A DNA stretch of 64,000 nucleotides from NCBI RefSeq assembly GCF_023914155.1, contig NZ_JAMWYS010000032.1, positions 56,704 through 120,703 on the forward strand, written 5' to 3'. A program made the translations under genes and the position numbers. Under the pieces are notes generated by a model. That model worked only from the letters and a program-made list of their open reading frames with translations, was not told the origin of the DNA and did not search any database. This DNA is from Solitalea agri. GTDB lineage: Bacteria > Bacteroidota > Bacteroidia > Sphingobacteriales > Sphingobacteriaceae. This document shows, piece by piece, positions 39,228 to 47,739 of this stretch (positions within the stretch are counted from its first letter, which is position 1; every line of letters begins with the position of its first letter).

Positions 39228-41093
39228 TCAGGAAGTAAATCTTTTCAATAATTCATCTAAACCAATCGTAATAAATGTAGGCTTGCCCGATACTGCTACT
39301 TTAGGCATCTGGCAGGCAAACAACTCATCTATTAACAAGCTCATTTCATCTTTGTTTAGAGCTGTTCCGGCTTTTAAAGAAGCATTTCGGGCTAATGAGC
39401 GCGCAAGATTATCTCTTTTATTTAACTTTAAAACCGTTGCGTTTTGTTTGAAACTTTCGATAAGGTTTTCTAATAACTGAGCTTCATTGCCTCCTGCAAC
39501 GTCTGCCGGAGCTCCATCAACAACAACAGAATTTCGTCCAAACTCCCTAATATCAAACCCCAGTGCTTTCACTTCTTCAAACATTTCTTTCAGGAGTTCA
39601 AAGTCGGATGGCGCCAGCTCCAGCGTTTGTGGAAATAAGCTTTGCTGACTATTACCCTTATGGGTTTCCAATGAATTTAAGTAACGTTCATAAAGTATTC
39701 TTTCGTGCGCCGCCTGTTGATCAATTACAATAAATCCCGATTTTATTGGAGAGATAATGTACTTGTTATGTATCTGAAACGCGTGGTTTTCACTGAGCTT
39801 AAACTTCGGAGTTTCTTCCTTTTCTTCCGGTAAGCTGAACAATGGATGAGTATGAACTTCCTGTTTAAGTTCATCCTCCTGAACAATTTTATACAATTGC
39901 TCCCAGTTACCAAGGTTAACATTCGCCTTTTGAGGTGCAGAACGAAACGATGAAGAGCTTGGGGTGCGGTCAGTTGATTGCTCAAATGGATTAAAATCAG
40001 GGTTGAAGTTAATGGTCGGCATTTTGAATGAGGCTTCCGAAGGTACGAAATCCCGCAGGGCAGTACTTTTTGGTGCCGCATCAAAATCAATAGCCGGGCT
40101 AATATTATACTGACCTAATGAACGTTTCACCGCCGAACGTATGATGGCATAGATCACCTTTTCATTGTCGAATTTGATCTCCGTTTTAGTAGGGTGCACA
40201 TTGATATCGATATGAACAGGGTCGATAGTAATAAACAGCACATAAAACGGAAAAGAATCGGCCGGCAGCAACTCATCATAAGCTGTTGTTACCGCATGAT
40301 TTAAGTATGCATCTTTAATAAACCGGTTGTTCACAAAGAAAAACTGATCGCCACGGGTTTTCTTAGAATATTCAGGTTTTCCGATGAAGCCTTTAATGTT
40401 AATGATGTCCGTATGTTCCTCCATGGGTACCAGGCGTTCATTATAGCTGTTACCGAAAATATGAACGATACGCTGCTTTAATGTTCCCTTCGGAAGATGA
40501 AATACCTCCTGCCCATCATGATGAAGGCTAAAAAATATGCCCGGATTGGCCAAGGCTACTCGCTGAAATTCATCAATGATGTGCCGCATTTCTACAGGGT
40601 TGCTCTTTAAGAAATTACGACGCGCCGGGATATTGAAGAAAAGGTTTTTAGCTGAAAATGAAGTGCCTGGACTAGAGCTGCATGCTTCCTGCGATTTGAT
40701 CTCCGAACCCTCGATAATTATTTGCGTCCCTATTTCATCTTCATGACGACGGGTCTTAAGCTCAACCTGGGCAACAGCCGCAATTGATGCTAATGCTTCG
40801 CCCCGAAATCCCATGGTTCTAATGGCAAATAAGTCTTCGGCCTTTCGAATCTTGGAAGTAGCATGTCGTTCAAAAGCCATTCGACTATCCGTTGGGCTCA
40901 TGCCACAGCCATCATCAATTACCTGAAGGAGGGATTTTCCGGCATCCTTTATAATAAGTTTTATCGACCCGGCGCCGGCATCAACCGCGTTTTCAATCAG
41001 TTCTTTTACCGCTGATGCCGGTCGCTGCACTACTTCTCCCGCCGCTATCTGGTTGGCTACCGAATCTGGTAATAGTTGTATGATGTCTGACAT
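39228..41093 (-). CDS. mutL: DNA mismatch repair protein MutL
   Basis: MutL is the GHKL ATPase that couples MutS mismatch recognition to strand removal. It has 621 residues. The N-terminal ATPase motifs are VKELIENAVDAGAGSIK, VIDDGCGMSPTD and TMGFRGEALASIAAVAQVEL. The transducer region includes FFFVNNRFIKDAYL. A Ser/Pro-rich linker leads to the C-terminal dimerisation domain. There the endonuclease-type motif DQHA(X)2E(X)4E appears as DQQAAHERILYE, with His replaced by Gln. Whether this MutL nicks DNA is uncertain. It is the first gene of a minus-strand run with the two rhomboids. Confidence 0.95.
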   Translation of the reverse strand: MSDIIQLLPDSVANQIAAGEVVQRPASAVKELIENAVDAGAGSIKLIIKDAGKSLLQVIDDGCGMSPTDSRMAFERHATSKIRKAEDLFAIRTMGFRGEALASIAAVAQVELKTRRHEDEIGTQIIIEGSEIKSQEACSSSPGTSFSAKNLFFNIPARRNFLKSNPVEMRHIIDEFQRVALANPGIFFSLHHDGQEVFHLPKGTLKQRIVHIFGNSYNERLVPMEEHTDIINIKGFIGKPEYSKKTRGDQFFFVNNRFIKDAYLNHAVTTAYDELLPADSFPFYVLFITIDPVHIDINVHPTKTEIKFDNEKVIYAIIRSAVKRSLGQYNISPAIDFDAAPKSTALRDFVPSEASFKMPTINFNPDFNPFEQSTDRTPSSSSFRSAPQKANVNLGNWEQLYKIVQEDELKQEVHTHPLFSLPEEKEETPKFKLSENHAFQIHNKYIISPIKSGFIVIDQQAAHERILYERYLNSLETHKGNSQQSLFPQTLELAPSDFELLKEMFEEVKALGFDIREFGRNSVVVDGAPADVAGGNEAQLLENLIESFKQNATVLKLNKRDNLARSLARNASLKAGTALNKDEMSLLIDELFACQMPKVAVSGKPTFITIGLDELLKRFTS

Positions 41094-41235
41094 GTGTTGA
41101 ATTTAAATATTAGCAGGTTGGCTACTCCATTAAAATAGATGGACTGGAACTTGCTTAATCGATTTTATATCTCAATATATGGAGATATACTCTACGGCAA
41201 AATACTTAGTTTTGCTGCGGCCAACTATTTAATAG

Positions 41236-41337
41236 ATGAAAGTGCAAGATTACATTGCTAACTATCAAATGGTTGCCAAGTTTGCCGGTTACGAATATGG
41301 TTTCCGTAAAAGTATAAAATTCAGGTTTAACAATTAA
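41236..41337 (+). CDS. Possible 33-residue small ORF
   Basis: The ORF starts ATG 41236 and reads MKVQDYIANYQMVAKFAGYE with an aromatic/basic tail (FRKSIKFRFNN). It lies in the 250-bp gap between the divergent mutL and GH3 genes, 7 bp before the TTG of the latter. It has no signal or membrane segment and no clear SD. The codon use looks plausible but the length is too short to judge. It may be a leader peptide, a remnant or chance. Confidence 0.25.
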   Translation: MKVQDYIANYQMVAKFAGYEYGFRKSIKFRFNN

Positions 41338-41344
41338 ATATTCC

Positions 41345-44293
41345 TTGAAATCGATGTCAGTGCGTTTTTGGCAAGTAATTTCCTTTTTTGCGGCGGCCCT
41401 AACAGTCGCTTGTTCTAACGCTCAAACCCCTCCAAAAGTTTCGGTAAATGAGTTAAATTCTTCTTCTCACTGGGTAGATTCTGTTTTTAAAACCTTAACG
41501 CCTGACCAAAAAATTGGCCAGTTAATGATGGTTACAGCCTACTCCAACGCCGACAGAACATCAGTTAGTCGCGTTACCGAATTGATCAAGTATTACCATA
41601 TTGGTGGGTTAATGATGGCGCAAGGTGGTCCGCAACGTCAGGTTAATTTGGTGAATTACTACCAGTCTATTTCTTCAATTCCTTTATTTATTTCGATGGA
41701 TGCCGAATGGGGACTATCCATGCGTTTGGATAGTACAATGAGTTTTCCTCGGCAAATGACCCTAGGAGCATTGAATGACGAAAAGCTTATTTATGAATTT
41801 GGACGAGAAATGGCTCGTCAACTGCGTAGAGTTGGTGCTCAAATGAGTTTTTCACCGGTGTTAGATATTAACAGCAATCAGTGGAATCCGGTAATTAGTA
41901 CCCGTTCTTTTGGCTGTGATAAACGTGAAGTTGCGAAACGTTCTATTCAATACATGATGGGCCTTCAGGATGGCGGTATTTTAGCCTGCGCTAAGCATTT
42001 TCCGGGTCATGGAGATACAGATGATGATTCACATAAATCCTTGCCTTCATTATTCAGAAGCAAAGCAACACTCGATTCAGTAGAGCTTTATCCTTATAAG
42101 CAATTAATTTTAGCAGGGTTGACGGGAGTAATGGTGGGTCATATAGGCGTGCCGGCAATCGATGCATCTGGAACACCCGCAAGTCAATCTTATATATTAA
42201 GCTCTTCGTTGCTTAAAAGTCAAATGGGCTTTAAGGGTTTGGTAATTACCGACGATTTAAGCATGAAAGGCGCCAATGGCAACTTCTCGACTACTGAGTC
42301 GGCCATTAAGTCATTGATCGCCGGTAATGATATTTTATTGAACCCCGAAAGTGTCCCTGCTACCTTAATCGGAATCAAAAACGCTATCGCTAAAAAACGT
42401 ATTTCCTGGACAGAGATCGATACTAAGGTTAGAAAGGTTCTTTCCGCAAAATACATTACAGGTTTAAATGCGACTAAGTTTGTACCTGCAAAAAATGTGG
42501 CGGCCGAATTAAGAACGGATGATGCACGTTACCTGAATTATGAGTTGGTTAAAAATTCGTTAACATTGGTTCGAAACCAACGAAACTTGTTGCCAATTAT
42601 TGATGTTGAAAAGCAGAAAATCGCAGCTGTAAGTATTGGAGCTGAACTTGATAACTCCTTTTTGAATACCTTGGGGCGTTATGCTCCGGTGAGTAAGTAT
42701 TCTGTGTGGCTTGGTGATGAAAGTTCGGAGTATGAAAAGCTCTATCAGCAATTAGCTGGAATGCAAACAGTGATTATTGGTTTGCATAGTATTGATACTA
42801 ATGTTAAGGATAATTTTGCCATAACCGAGAATGCACGAAAACTGATTGTTCGCTTAAGTCAAACCAGCAATGTAATTCTTACAGTATTTGGTAACCCGTA
42901 TTGCATCACTAATTTCGATTATTTACCGGCTATTTTAGTTGGATATGATGATAATCCAAATGCCCGAAGCCTGGTTGCTCAGGCTATTTTTGGCGGCATT
43001 GGTGTTTCGGGAAAGCTCCCGGTAACTGTTGGTGCGAGTTTTAAGAAGGGAGATGGAATTACCACAAACGCTATCCGTTTAGAATATGCCATGCCGGAGG
43101 CGGTGGGCCTTAAATCATCTGATCTAATTCGAATTGATTCGATTGCCCAGGATGGGGTGAATAAGAAAGCTTATCCGGGGTGTGTTGTATTGGTTGCTAA
43201 GGATGGGAAAGTGATCTATGAAAAAGCCTTCGGGACACATACATATGATAGTAAGACCGCCGATAAAGCCAGTGATGTTTTTGATATAGCTTCGATCACT
43301 AAAATTGCAGCTACAACGGTTTCGGTGATGCGTTTGTATGAACAAGGCCGAATTGACGTGGATACGACTTTTGGAACCTATGTTCCGGAAGCTCGGGGAT
43401 ACAATAAATCAGGAATATTGCTGAAAAATTTAATGACCCACCAGGCTGGCTTAATTCCAATGGTTGGATATAGTACCCATTTAAGTTCTTCCGACTATCA
43501 GTATGACTCTTCTGCTGCGTTTCCGGTTCGTGTGGCGCAAAACTATTATATCCGTAAGGGGTATTTCGATCGTGTGTTGTTGCCGGCTATGTTTGCATCC
43601 CCATTACATAAGCCGGGAAAATACGAGTATAGCGATATTAGCATGTATTTTATGCAGCAGGTGATTCAGCATGTAAGTGGAGAACCAGAGCAGGATTACG
43701 TGAAGCAAAACTTTTACAAACCATTGGGTTTAACTACAATGACCTACAGTCCTCGGAATTTCCTCCCTTTAGATCGTATCATCCCAACAGAGAACGATAA
43801 ATGGTTTCGTCATCAGTTATTGCAGGGTGATGTTCATGACCCTGGGGCTGCTTTGGCAGGAGGAGTTGCGGGTCATGCGGGTTTGTTCTCCAATGCCAAC
43901 GACCTTGCTGTACTCATGCAGATGTTGGTGAACGGTGGAGAATATGGTGGGTTACGTTACTTCCGGCCGGAAACTATTAAAAAGTTTATTGCCTATCAGA
44001 ATACGGATATCAGCAGACGAGGCTTAGGATTTGATAAGCCCGATGTGAGTATGAGGGAACGGTCGTTTGGTGCAACAGCGATAGAGGTGTCGAACGAAAC
44101 TTTCGGCCATACGGGCTTTACCGGAACGTGTGTTTGGGCCGATCCTCAAAACAAAGTAATCTATGTTTTCCTATCGAATCGGGTTTGTCCTGATGCGGAT
44201 AATAATAAGTTGGGAGGAATGCGCATTCGCCCCAAAATTCACCAGGTGATATACGATGCAATTATAAAAGCTGAAAAAAGTGCCAAACAATAA
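41345..44293 (+). CDS. GH3 beta-N-acetylglucosaminidase fused to a serine beta-lactamase-like domain
   Basis: This 982-residue secreted protein combines two enzymes. After a lipoprotein-type signal (FFAAALTVACSNAQTP, Cys near residue 23) comes an NagZ-like GH3 domain (about 45-380). KHFPGHGDTDDDSHKSLP is the NagZ signature and VITDDLSMKGANG holds the nucleophile Asp. A GH3 C-terminal alpha/beta domain follows, then a class-C beta-lactamase/penicillin-binding fold (about 590-975) with SxxK in FDIASITKIAATT and a tyrosine motif in KYEYSDISMYFM. It probably cleaves GlcNAc from peptidoglycan fragments, with the second domain acting on the peptide or another ester. The first codon is TTG, with an ATG three codons on. 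Confidence 0.9.
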   Translation: MKSMSVRFWQVISFFAAALTVACSNAQTPPKVSVNELNSSSHWVDSVFKTLTPDQKIGQLMMVTAYSNADRTSVSRVTELIKYYHIGGLMMAQGGPQRQVNLVNYYQSISSIPLFISMDAEWGLSMRLDSTMSFPRQMTLGALNDEKLIYEFGREMARQLRRVGAQMSFSPVLDINSNQWNPVISTRSFGCDKREVAKRSIQYMMGLQDGGILACAKHFPGHGDTDDDSHKSLPSLFRSKATLDSVELYPYKQLILAGLTGVMVGHIGVPAIDASGTPASQSYILSSSLLKSQMGFKGLVITDDLSMKGANGNFSTTESAIKSLIAGNDILLNPESVPATLIGIKNAIAKKRISWTEIDTKVRKVLSAKYITGLNATKFVPAKNVAAELRTDDARYLNYELVKNSLTLVRNQRNLLPIIDVEKQKIAAVSIGAELDNSFLNTLGRYAPVSKYSVWLGDESSEYEKLYQQLAGMQTVIIGLHSIDTNVKDNFAITENARKLIVRLSQTSNVILTVFGNPYCITNFDYLPAILVGYDDNPNARSLVAQAIFGGIGVSGKLPVTVGASFKKGDGITTNAIRLEYAMPEAVGLKSSDLIRIDSIAQDGVNKKAYPGCVVLVAKDGKVIYEKAFGTHTYDSKTADKASDVFDIASITKIAATTVSVMRLYEQGRIDVDTTFGTYVPEARGYNKSGILLKNLMTHQAGLIPMVGYSTHLSSSDYQYDSSAAFPVRVAQNYYIRKGYFDRVLLPAMFASPLHKPGKYEYSDISMYFMQQVIQHVSGEPEQDYVKQNFYKPLGLTTMTYSPRNFLPLDRIIPTENDKWFRHQLLQGDVHDPGAALAGGVAGHAGLFSNANDLAVLMQMLVNGGEYGGLRYFRPETIKKFIAYQNTDISRRGLGFDKPDVSMRERSFGATAIEVSNETFGHTGFTGTCVWADPQNKVIYVFLSNRVCPDADNNKLGGMRIRPKIHQVIYDAIIKAEKSAKQ

Positions 44294-44305
44294 GGCACTT
44301 TTTTT
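44274..44305 (+). terminator. Rho-independent terminator after the GH3 fusion gene
   Basis: The stem AAAAAAGTGCC (44274-44284) pairs with GGCACTTTTTT from 44294, giving an 11-bp stem that overlaps the stop codon in its loop and a T run. Confidence 0.8.
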
Positions 44306-44436
44306 CTTTATGTAATTGGTATCAGGTGTTAGTTTATAAATCAATAACCTTTTGCCAATAACGAATAAATAAAATATCTGTAATTTAGAACAATCAACAT
44401 TTAAGGTTGATTCACCAGCTTAGACAAAATACATTT

Positions 44437-45585
44437 ATGAAAATCGGGATAGTTTGTTACCCTACCTTTGGGGGAAGTGGGGTTGTTGCCACCGAGCTAG
44501 GGAAGGCTCTGGCCGAAAAAGGCCATAAAGTGCATTTTATTACCTATAATCAGCCGGCAAGGCTCGATTTTTTTTCCGAAAATCTTTTCTACCATGAGGT
44601 TTCCGTTTCTAATTATCCATTATTCGATTATCCACCTTATGAATTGGCATTAGCCAGTAAGCTGGTGGACGTGGTTAAATATGAGAAACTGGATATTTTA
44701 CATGTTCACTATGCTATTCCACATGCTTCGGCCGCTTATATGGCTAAGCAAATTCTTGCTTCAAATGGTATTTACATTCCGTTTATAACCACCTTGCATG
44801 GTACTGATATAACTCTTGTTGGTCGTGATATTACTTATAAACCGGCTGTGACCTTCTCCATTAATCAATCAGATGGGGTAACTTCTGTTTCTGAGCATTT
44901 AAAAGAGGATACCTATCTGCATTTTGAAGTTGAAAATGATATCAAAGTAATTCCCAACTTTATTGATTTTCGTCGCTTCAGCCTAAAGCCGCGCGATCAT
45001 TTTAAAAAGGCAATTGCTCCATCGGGTGAAAAAATTATTACTCACACCTCTAACTTTCGTAAAGTAAAGCGCGTTACAGATGTGGTGGAGGTATTCGCCA
45101 AATTGCTAAAGGTGGTTCCTGCAAAATTACTAATGGTAGGTGATGGTCCGGAACGTGTAAATGCCGAGCAACTTTGCCGTCAACTGGGGATTTGTGACGA
45201 TGTTCGATTTTTAGGTAAGCAAGAAGCAGTTGAAGAGATCCTCTCTGTTTCCGATTTGTTCATTATGCCATCGGAGAACGAAAGTTTTGGCTTAGCCGCA
45301 TTAGAGGCAATGGCCTGTCAGGTGCCGGTTATTTGTTCGAATGCAGGAGGAATGCCGGAATTAAATGTACATGGAGTAACCGGCTTTATGAGCAATGTGG
45401 GAGACGTGGACGATATGGCTAAGAATGCGATTTATATTTTAGAAGACGAAGAGCGATTGAAAGAATTTAAAGCGCAGGCGCTTGCAAGAGCAAAAGAGTT
45501 CGATATCAATTTCATTATGCCAATGTATGAAAAGTTCTACCTCGAAATAATTGAGAAGAGTAAACATGCGGTTCTTTCGCACTAA
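44437..45585 (+). CDS. bshA: N-acetyl-alpha-D-glucosaminyl L-malate synthase (bacillithiol synthesis)
   Basis: BshA transfers GlcNAc from UDP-GlcNAc to L-malate, the first step of bacillithiol, the low-molecular-weight thiol of Firmicutes and many Bacteroidota. It is a GT4-type glycosyltransferase of 382 residues from ATG 44437; an in-frame TTG at 44407 is upstream but less likely. Signatures are MKIGIVCYPTFGGSGVVATE, LHVHYAIPHASAAYMA, TTLHGTDITLVGRD, SVSEHLKED, and the donor-site FIMPSENESFGLAALEAMAC. It ends in a bidirectional terminator facing the RluB-like gene. bshB and bshC are not in the window. Confidence 0.94.
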   Translation: MKIGIVCYPTFGGSGVVATELGKALAEKGHKVHFITYNQPARLDFFSENLFYHEVSVSNYPLFDYPPYELALASKLVDVVKYEKLDILHVHYAIPHASAAYMAKQILASNGIYIPFITTLHGTDITLVGRDITYKPAVTFSINQSDGVTSVSEHLKEDTYLHFEVENDIKVIPNFIDFRRFSLKPRDHFKKAIAPSGEKIITHTSNFRKVKRVTDVVEVFAKLLKVVPAKLLMVGDGPERVNAEQLCRQLGICDDVRFLGKQEAVEEILSVSDLFIMPSENESFGLAALEAMACQVPVICSNAGGMPELNVHGVTGFMSNVGDVDDMAKNAIYILEDEERLKEFKAQALARAKEFDINFIMPMYEKFYLEIIEKSKHAVLSH

Positions 45586-45597
45586 TGATAACAAATA

Positions 45598-45629
45598 AAA
45601 TGGCGACTTAATTTCTTAGGTCGCCATTT
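45598..45629. terminator. Bidirectional terminator between bshA and the RluB-like gene
   Basis: The 14-bp stem AAATGGCGACTTAA (45598-45611) pairs with TTAGGTCGCCATTT (45616-45629) with one mismatch and a 4-nt loop, followed on the plus strand by TTTTTATT. It lies between two convergent genes. Confidence 0.85.
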
Positions 45630-45654
45630 GTTTTTATTGTGTATGTGTATCAGC

Positions 45655-47382
45655 TTATTTTACCAAGCGCTTGATGAACAGCAACTCTTCTTTGGTTAAA
45701 TGTCTCCAACGTCCGCGAGGTAAATCCTTCTTGGTTAAGTTAGCATATACCACTCGGTCAAGTTTTTCAACCTCATAACCCATTTGTTCAAAAATACGAC
45801 GAACAATACGGTTTTTGCCGCTATGAATCTGGATACCTACTTCCTTTTTGCTTGCTCCTTCAACATAAGCTAAATCATCAGGCTTAATAAATCCATCTTC
45901 TAATTCAATACCGACTTCCAATTTTTCAAAATCTTCTTTTCTGAAGCTTTTATTTAAGGTAGCCTGATAAATTTTAGGGATCTGGTTTTTAGGATGAGCC
46001 AGTTTCTCTGCTAAGTCACCATCATTCGTTAATAGCAACAAGCCTGTCGTATTTCTATCTAAACGACCAACCGGGTAAATACGTTCTCTCGAAGCCTTTT
46101 CTACCAGGTCCATTACTGTTTTACGTTCACGAGGATCGTCAGTGGTAGTGATATAATCTTTGGGTTTGTTTAATAACACATAGGTCATTTTTTCACGACG
46201 AAGTAATTGCCCATTGAAATGAACCGTGTCACTCACATGCACTTTATAACCTAATTCAGTTACTACTTGTCCGTTTACCGAAATTTCACCTAATGCAATC
46301 AGCTCATCCGCTTTACGACGCGAGCATACACCTGCATTAGCGATATAGCGGTTTAAACGAACCTCATCAAGATTGGCTTTGCTATCTAAATCTTCAGTCT
46401 TTTTGCTTGAAGGTTTTCTGTCTCTATAGCCTCTGTCTTTAAATGTTTTAGAAGGATGTTGTTTCTCGTTATAGCCTCGCTCACTAAAATCACGGCTGCG
46501 GCCATCACTTTTTCTGCCCTCAAATTTTTTTGGGCCGTATGATTTTCTTTCTTCACCACCTCTTTCGCGGTCTCCACCGAATGATTTTCTCTCATCCGAA
46601 CGGCCTGCTCCATAAGGTTTACGCTCTCCTCTGTCAGAACCGAATGACTTTCTATCGTCTGAACGTCCCTCTCCGTAAGGTTTGCGTTCTCCTCTGTCTG
46701 ACCCGAATGATTTTCTATCGTCAGAACGTCCGGCTCCATAAGGTTTACGTTCACCTCTATCTGAACCGAAGGATTTTCTCTCGTCCGAACGACCTGCTCC
46801 ATAAGGTTTACGCTCTCCTCTGTCTGAGCCGAATGATTTTCTCTCATCCGAACGCCCAGTGCCGTAAGGTTTACGTTCTCCTCTGTCAGATCCGAAGGAT
46901 TTTCTATCATCAGAACGTCCGGCTCCGTAAGGTTTACGCTCGCCTCTGTCAGAACCGAATGATTTTCTGTCGTCAGAACGTCCTGCTCCATAAGGTTTAC
47001 GCTCGCCTCTGTCAGAACCGAATGATTTTCTGTCATCCGTACGATCTGAGCCATAAGGCTTGCGATCTCTGTCTCCAAATGTTTTACGTTCATCTCTATC
47101 TGAGTAGGATGATCTTCTATCATCGGTACGGCCTGCGCCGTAAGGTTTACGTTCGCCCCTGTCTGATCCGAATGATTTTCTATCGTCGGAACGATTAGGG
47201 TTAAAAGAGCTGCGTGCATCAGAGCGACCGGCACCATATGGTTTGCGTTCGCTTCTGTCAGAGCTGTATGGTTTCTTTTCATCACGGCTGGTTCCAGCCG
47301 GTCTGCCTGGTCTTCTTGCTGCACCTTCTCCTTGTCCACGTTTAGCGGAAATGTCTTCACGACTTGTCCTTGGTCTTTTCAT
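45655..47382 (-). CDS. RluB/RsuA-family 23S rRNA pseudouridine synthase with a long repetitive basic/acidic N-terminus
   Basis: The C-terminal 235 residues are an ordinary RluB/E/F-type enzyme. An S4 RNA-binding domain (VRLNRYIANAGVCSRRKADE) is followed by the catalytic-Asp block YPVGRLDRNTTGLLLLTNDG, then GVELEDG-like and SGKNRIVRRIFEQMGYEVEK motifs. Residues 1 to about 335 are extra. They are arginine-, glycine- and serine-rich, with a 21-residue unit (like SDDRKSFGSDRGERKPYGAG plus R) repeated about ten times. Normal family length is 240-300, here 575. The tail is probably disordered and RNA-binding, which would increase affinity for ribosomal RNA. Similar RGG/RSD tails occur on Bacteroidota RluB proteins. 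Confidence 0.9.
   Translation of the reverse strand: MKRPRTSREDISAKRGQGEGAARRPGRPAGTSRDEKKPYSSDRSERKPYGAGRSDARSSFNPNRSDDRKSFGSDRGERKPYGAGRTDDRRSSYSDRDERKTFGDRDRKPYGSDRTDDRKSFGSDRGERKPYGAGRSDDRKSFGSDRGERKPYGAGRSDDRKSFGSDRGERKPYGTGRSDERKSFGSDRGERKPYGAGRSDERKSFGSDRGERKPYGAGRSDDRKSFGSDRGERKPYGEGRSDDRKSFGSDRGERKPYGAGRSDERKSFGGDRERGGEERKSYGPKKFEGRKSDGRSRDFSERGYNEKQHPSKTFKDRGYRDRKPSSKKTEDLDSKANLDEVRLNRYIANAGVCSRRKADELIALGEISVNGQVVTELGYKVHVSDTVHFNGQLLRREKMTYVLLNKPKDYITTTDDPRERKTVMDLVEKASRERIYPVGRLDRNTTGLLLLTNDGDLAEKLAHPKNQIPKIYQATLNKSFRKEDFEKLEVGIELEDGFIKPDDLAYVEGASKKEVGIQIHSGKNRIVRRIFEQMGYEVEKLDRVVYANLTKKDLPRGRWRHLTKEELLFIKRLVK
46570..47265 (-). repeat. 63-bp in-frame tandem repeats in the RluB-like gene
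   Basis: About ten imperfect copies of a 63-bp unit encode SDDRKSFGSDRGERKPYGAG plus R. Copies differ by synonymous changes, a few A/T/E substitutions (AGR, TGR, EGR) and shortened units near 47030-47120. Because the period is a multiple of three, copy-number change keeps the reading frame. Confidence 0.9.
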
Positions 47383-47468
47383 ATTTATAATCTTATAATA
47401 TATAGTGTTTACAAAATGCTATAATTGTTATTTGCTCATTATCAATGAGTTCATTTTGTAAAACGTCG

Positions 47469-47476
47469 CAAAGTTA
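47469..47476 (-). promoter_or_regulatory. Candidate -7 box for the RluB-like gene
   Basis: The minus strand reads TAACTTTG, 86 nt upstream of the start codon. This implies a 5' leader of about 80 nt. Confidence 0.35.
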
Positions 47477-47655
47477 CATTTTTAATTTTCAACACTCGGA
47501 ATAAGTTGATTTTAAATTTTTTCAAAAAAAGTCACCGGTTCAAAAATAGCCTTTACATTTTTTAAACAGCGATTTAGCTTGTTTTTAAGGGGTTGGTAGA
47601 ACAGGTTGAGAACGTGTTTTTCTTGCAAAAGCTTGTCAGTCAACAAAATAAGCCT

Positions 47656-47663
47656 TACTTTTG
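47656..47663 (+). promoter_or_regulatory. Candidate promoter of the first tandem transglycosylase
   Basis: TACTTTTG matches TAnnTTTG, and a CTTG lies about 20 nt upstream, the spacing expected for a -33 element. The leader to ATG 47740 would be about 70 nt. Confidence 0.45.
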
Positions 47664-47739
47664 CCCTGAATTTTTGTGGGGGACTGGTGTCAACAACCAT
47701 CCCAAGTGTTAATCAACTGAAAGGAATTAAGGATTAGGA

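Larger units (their letters stand above)
47383..47739. other. Intergenic region between divergent RluB-like and transglycosylase genes
   Basis: This stretch of 357 bp has no convincing gene. It is AT-rich, carries divergent candidate -7 boxes (47469-47476 minus, 47656-47663 plus) and no strong hairpin. Confidence 0.5.

Noticed and set aside
46386..47360. Long open frames (324 codons minus, 222 codons plus) over the RluB-like gene
   Set aside because: They are shadows of the 63-bp repeats in other frames. The real frame leads into the S4 and catalytic domains.
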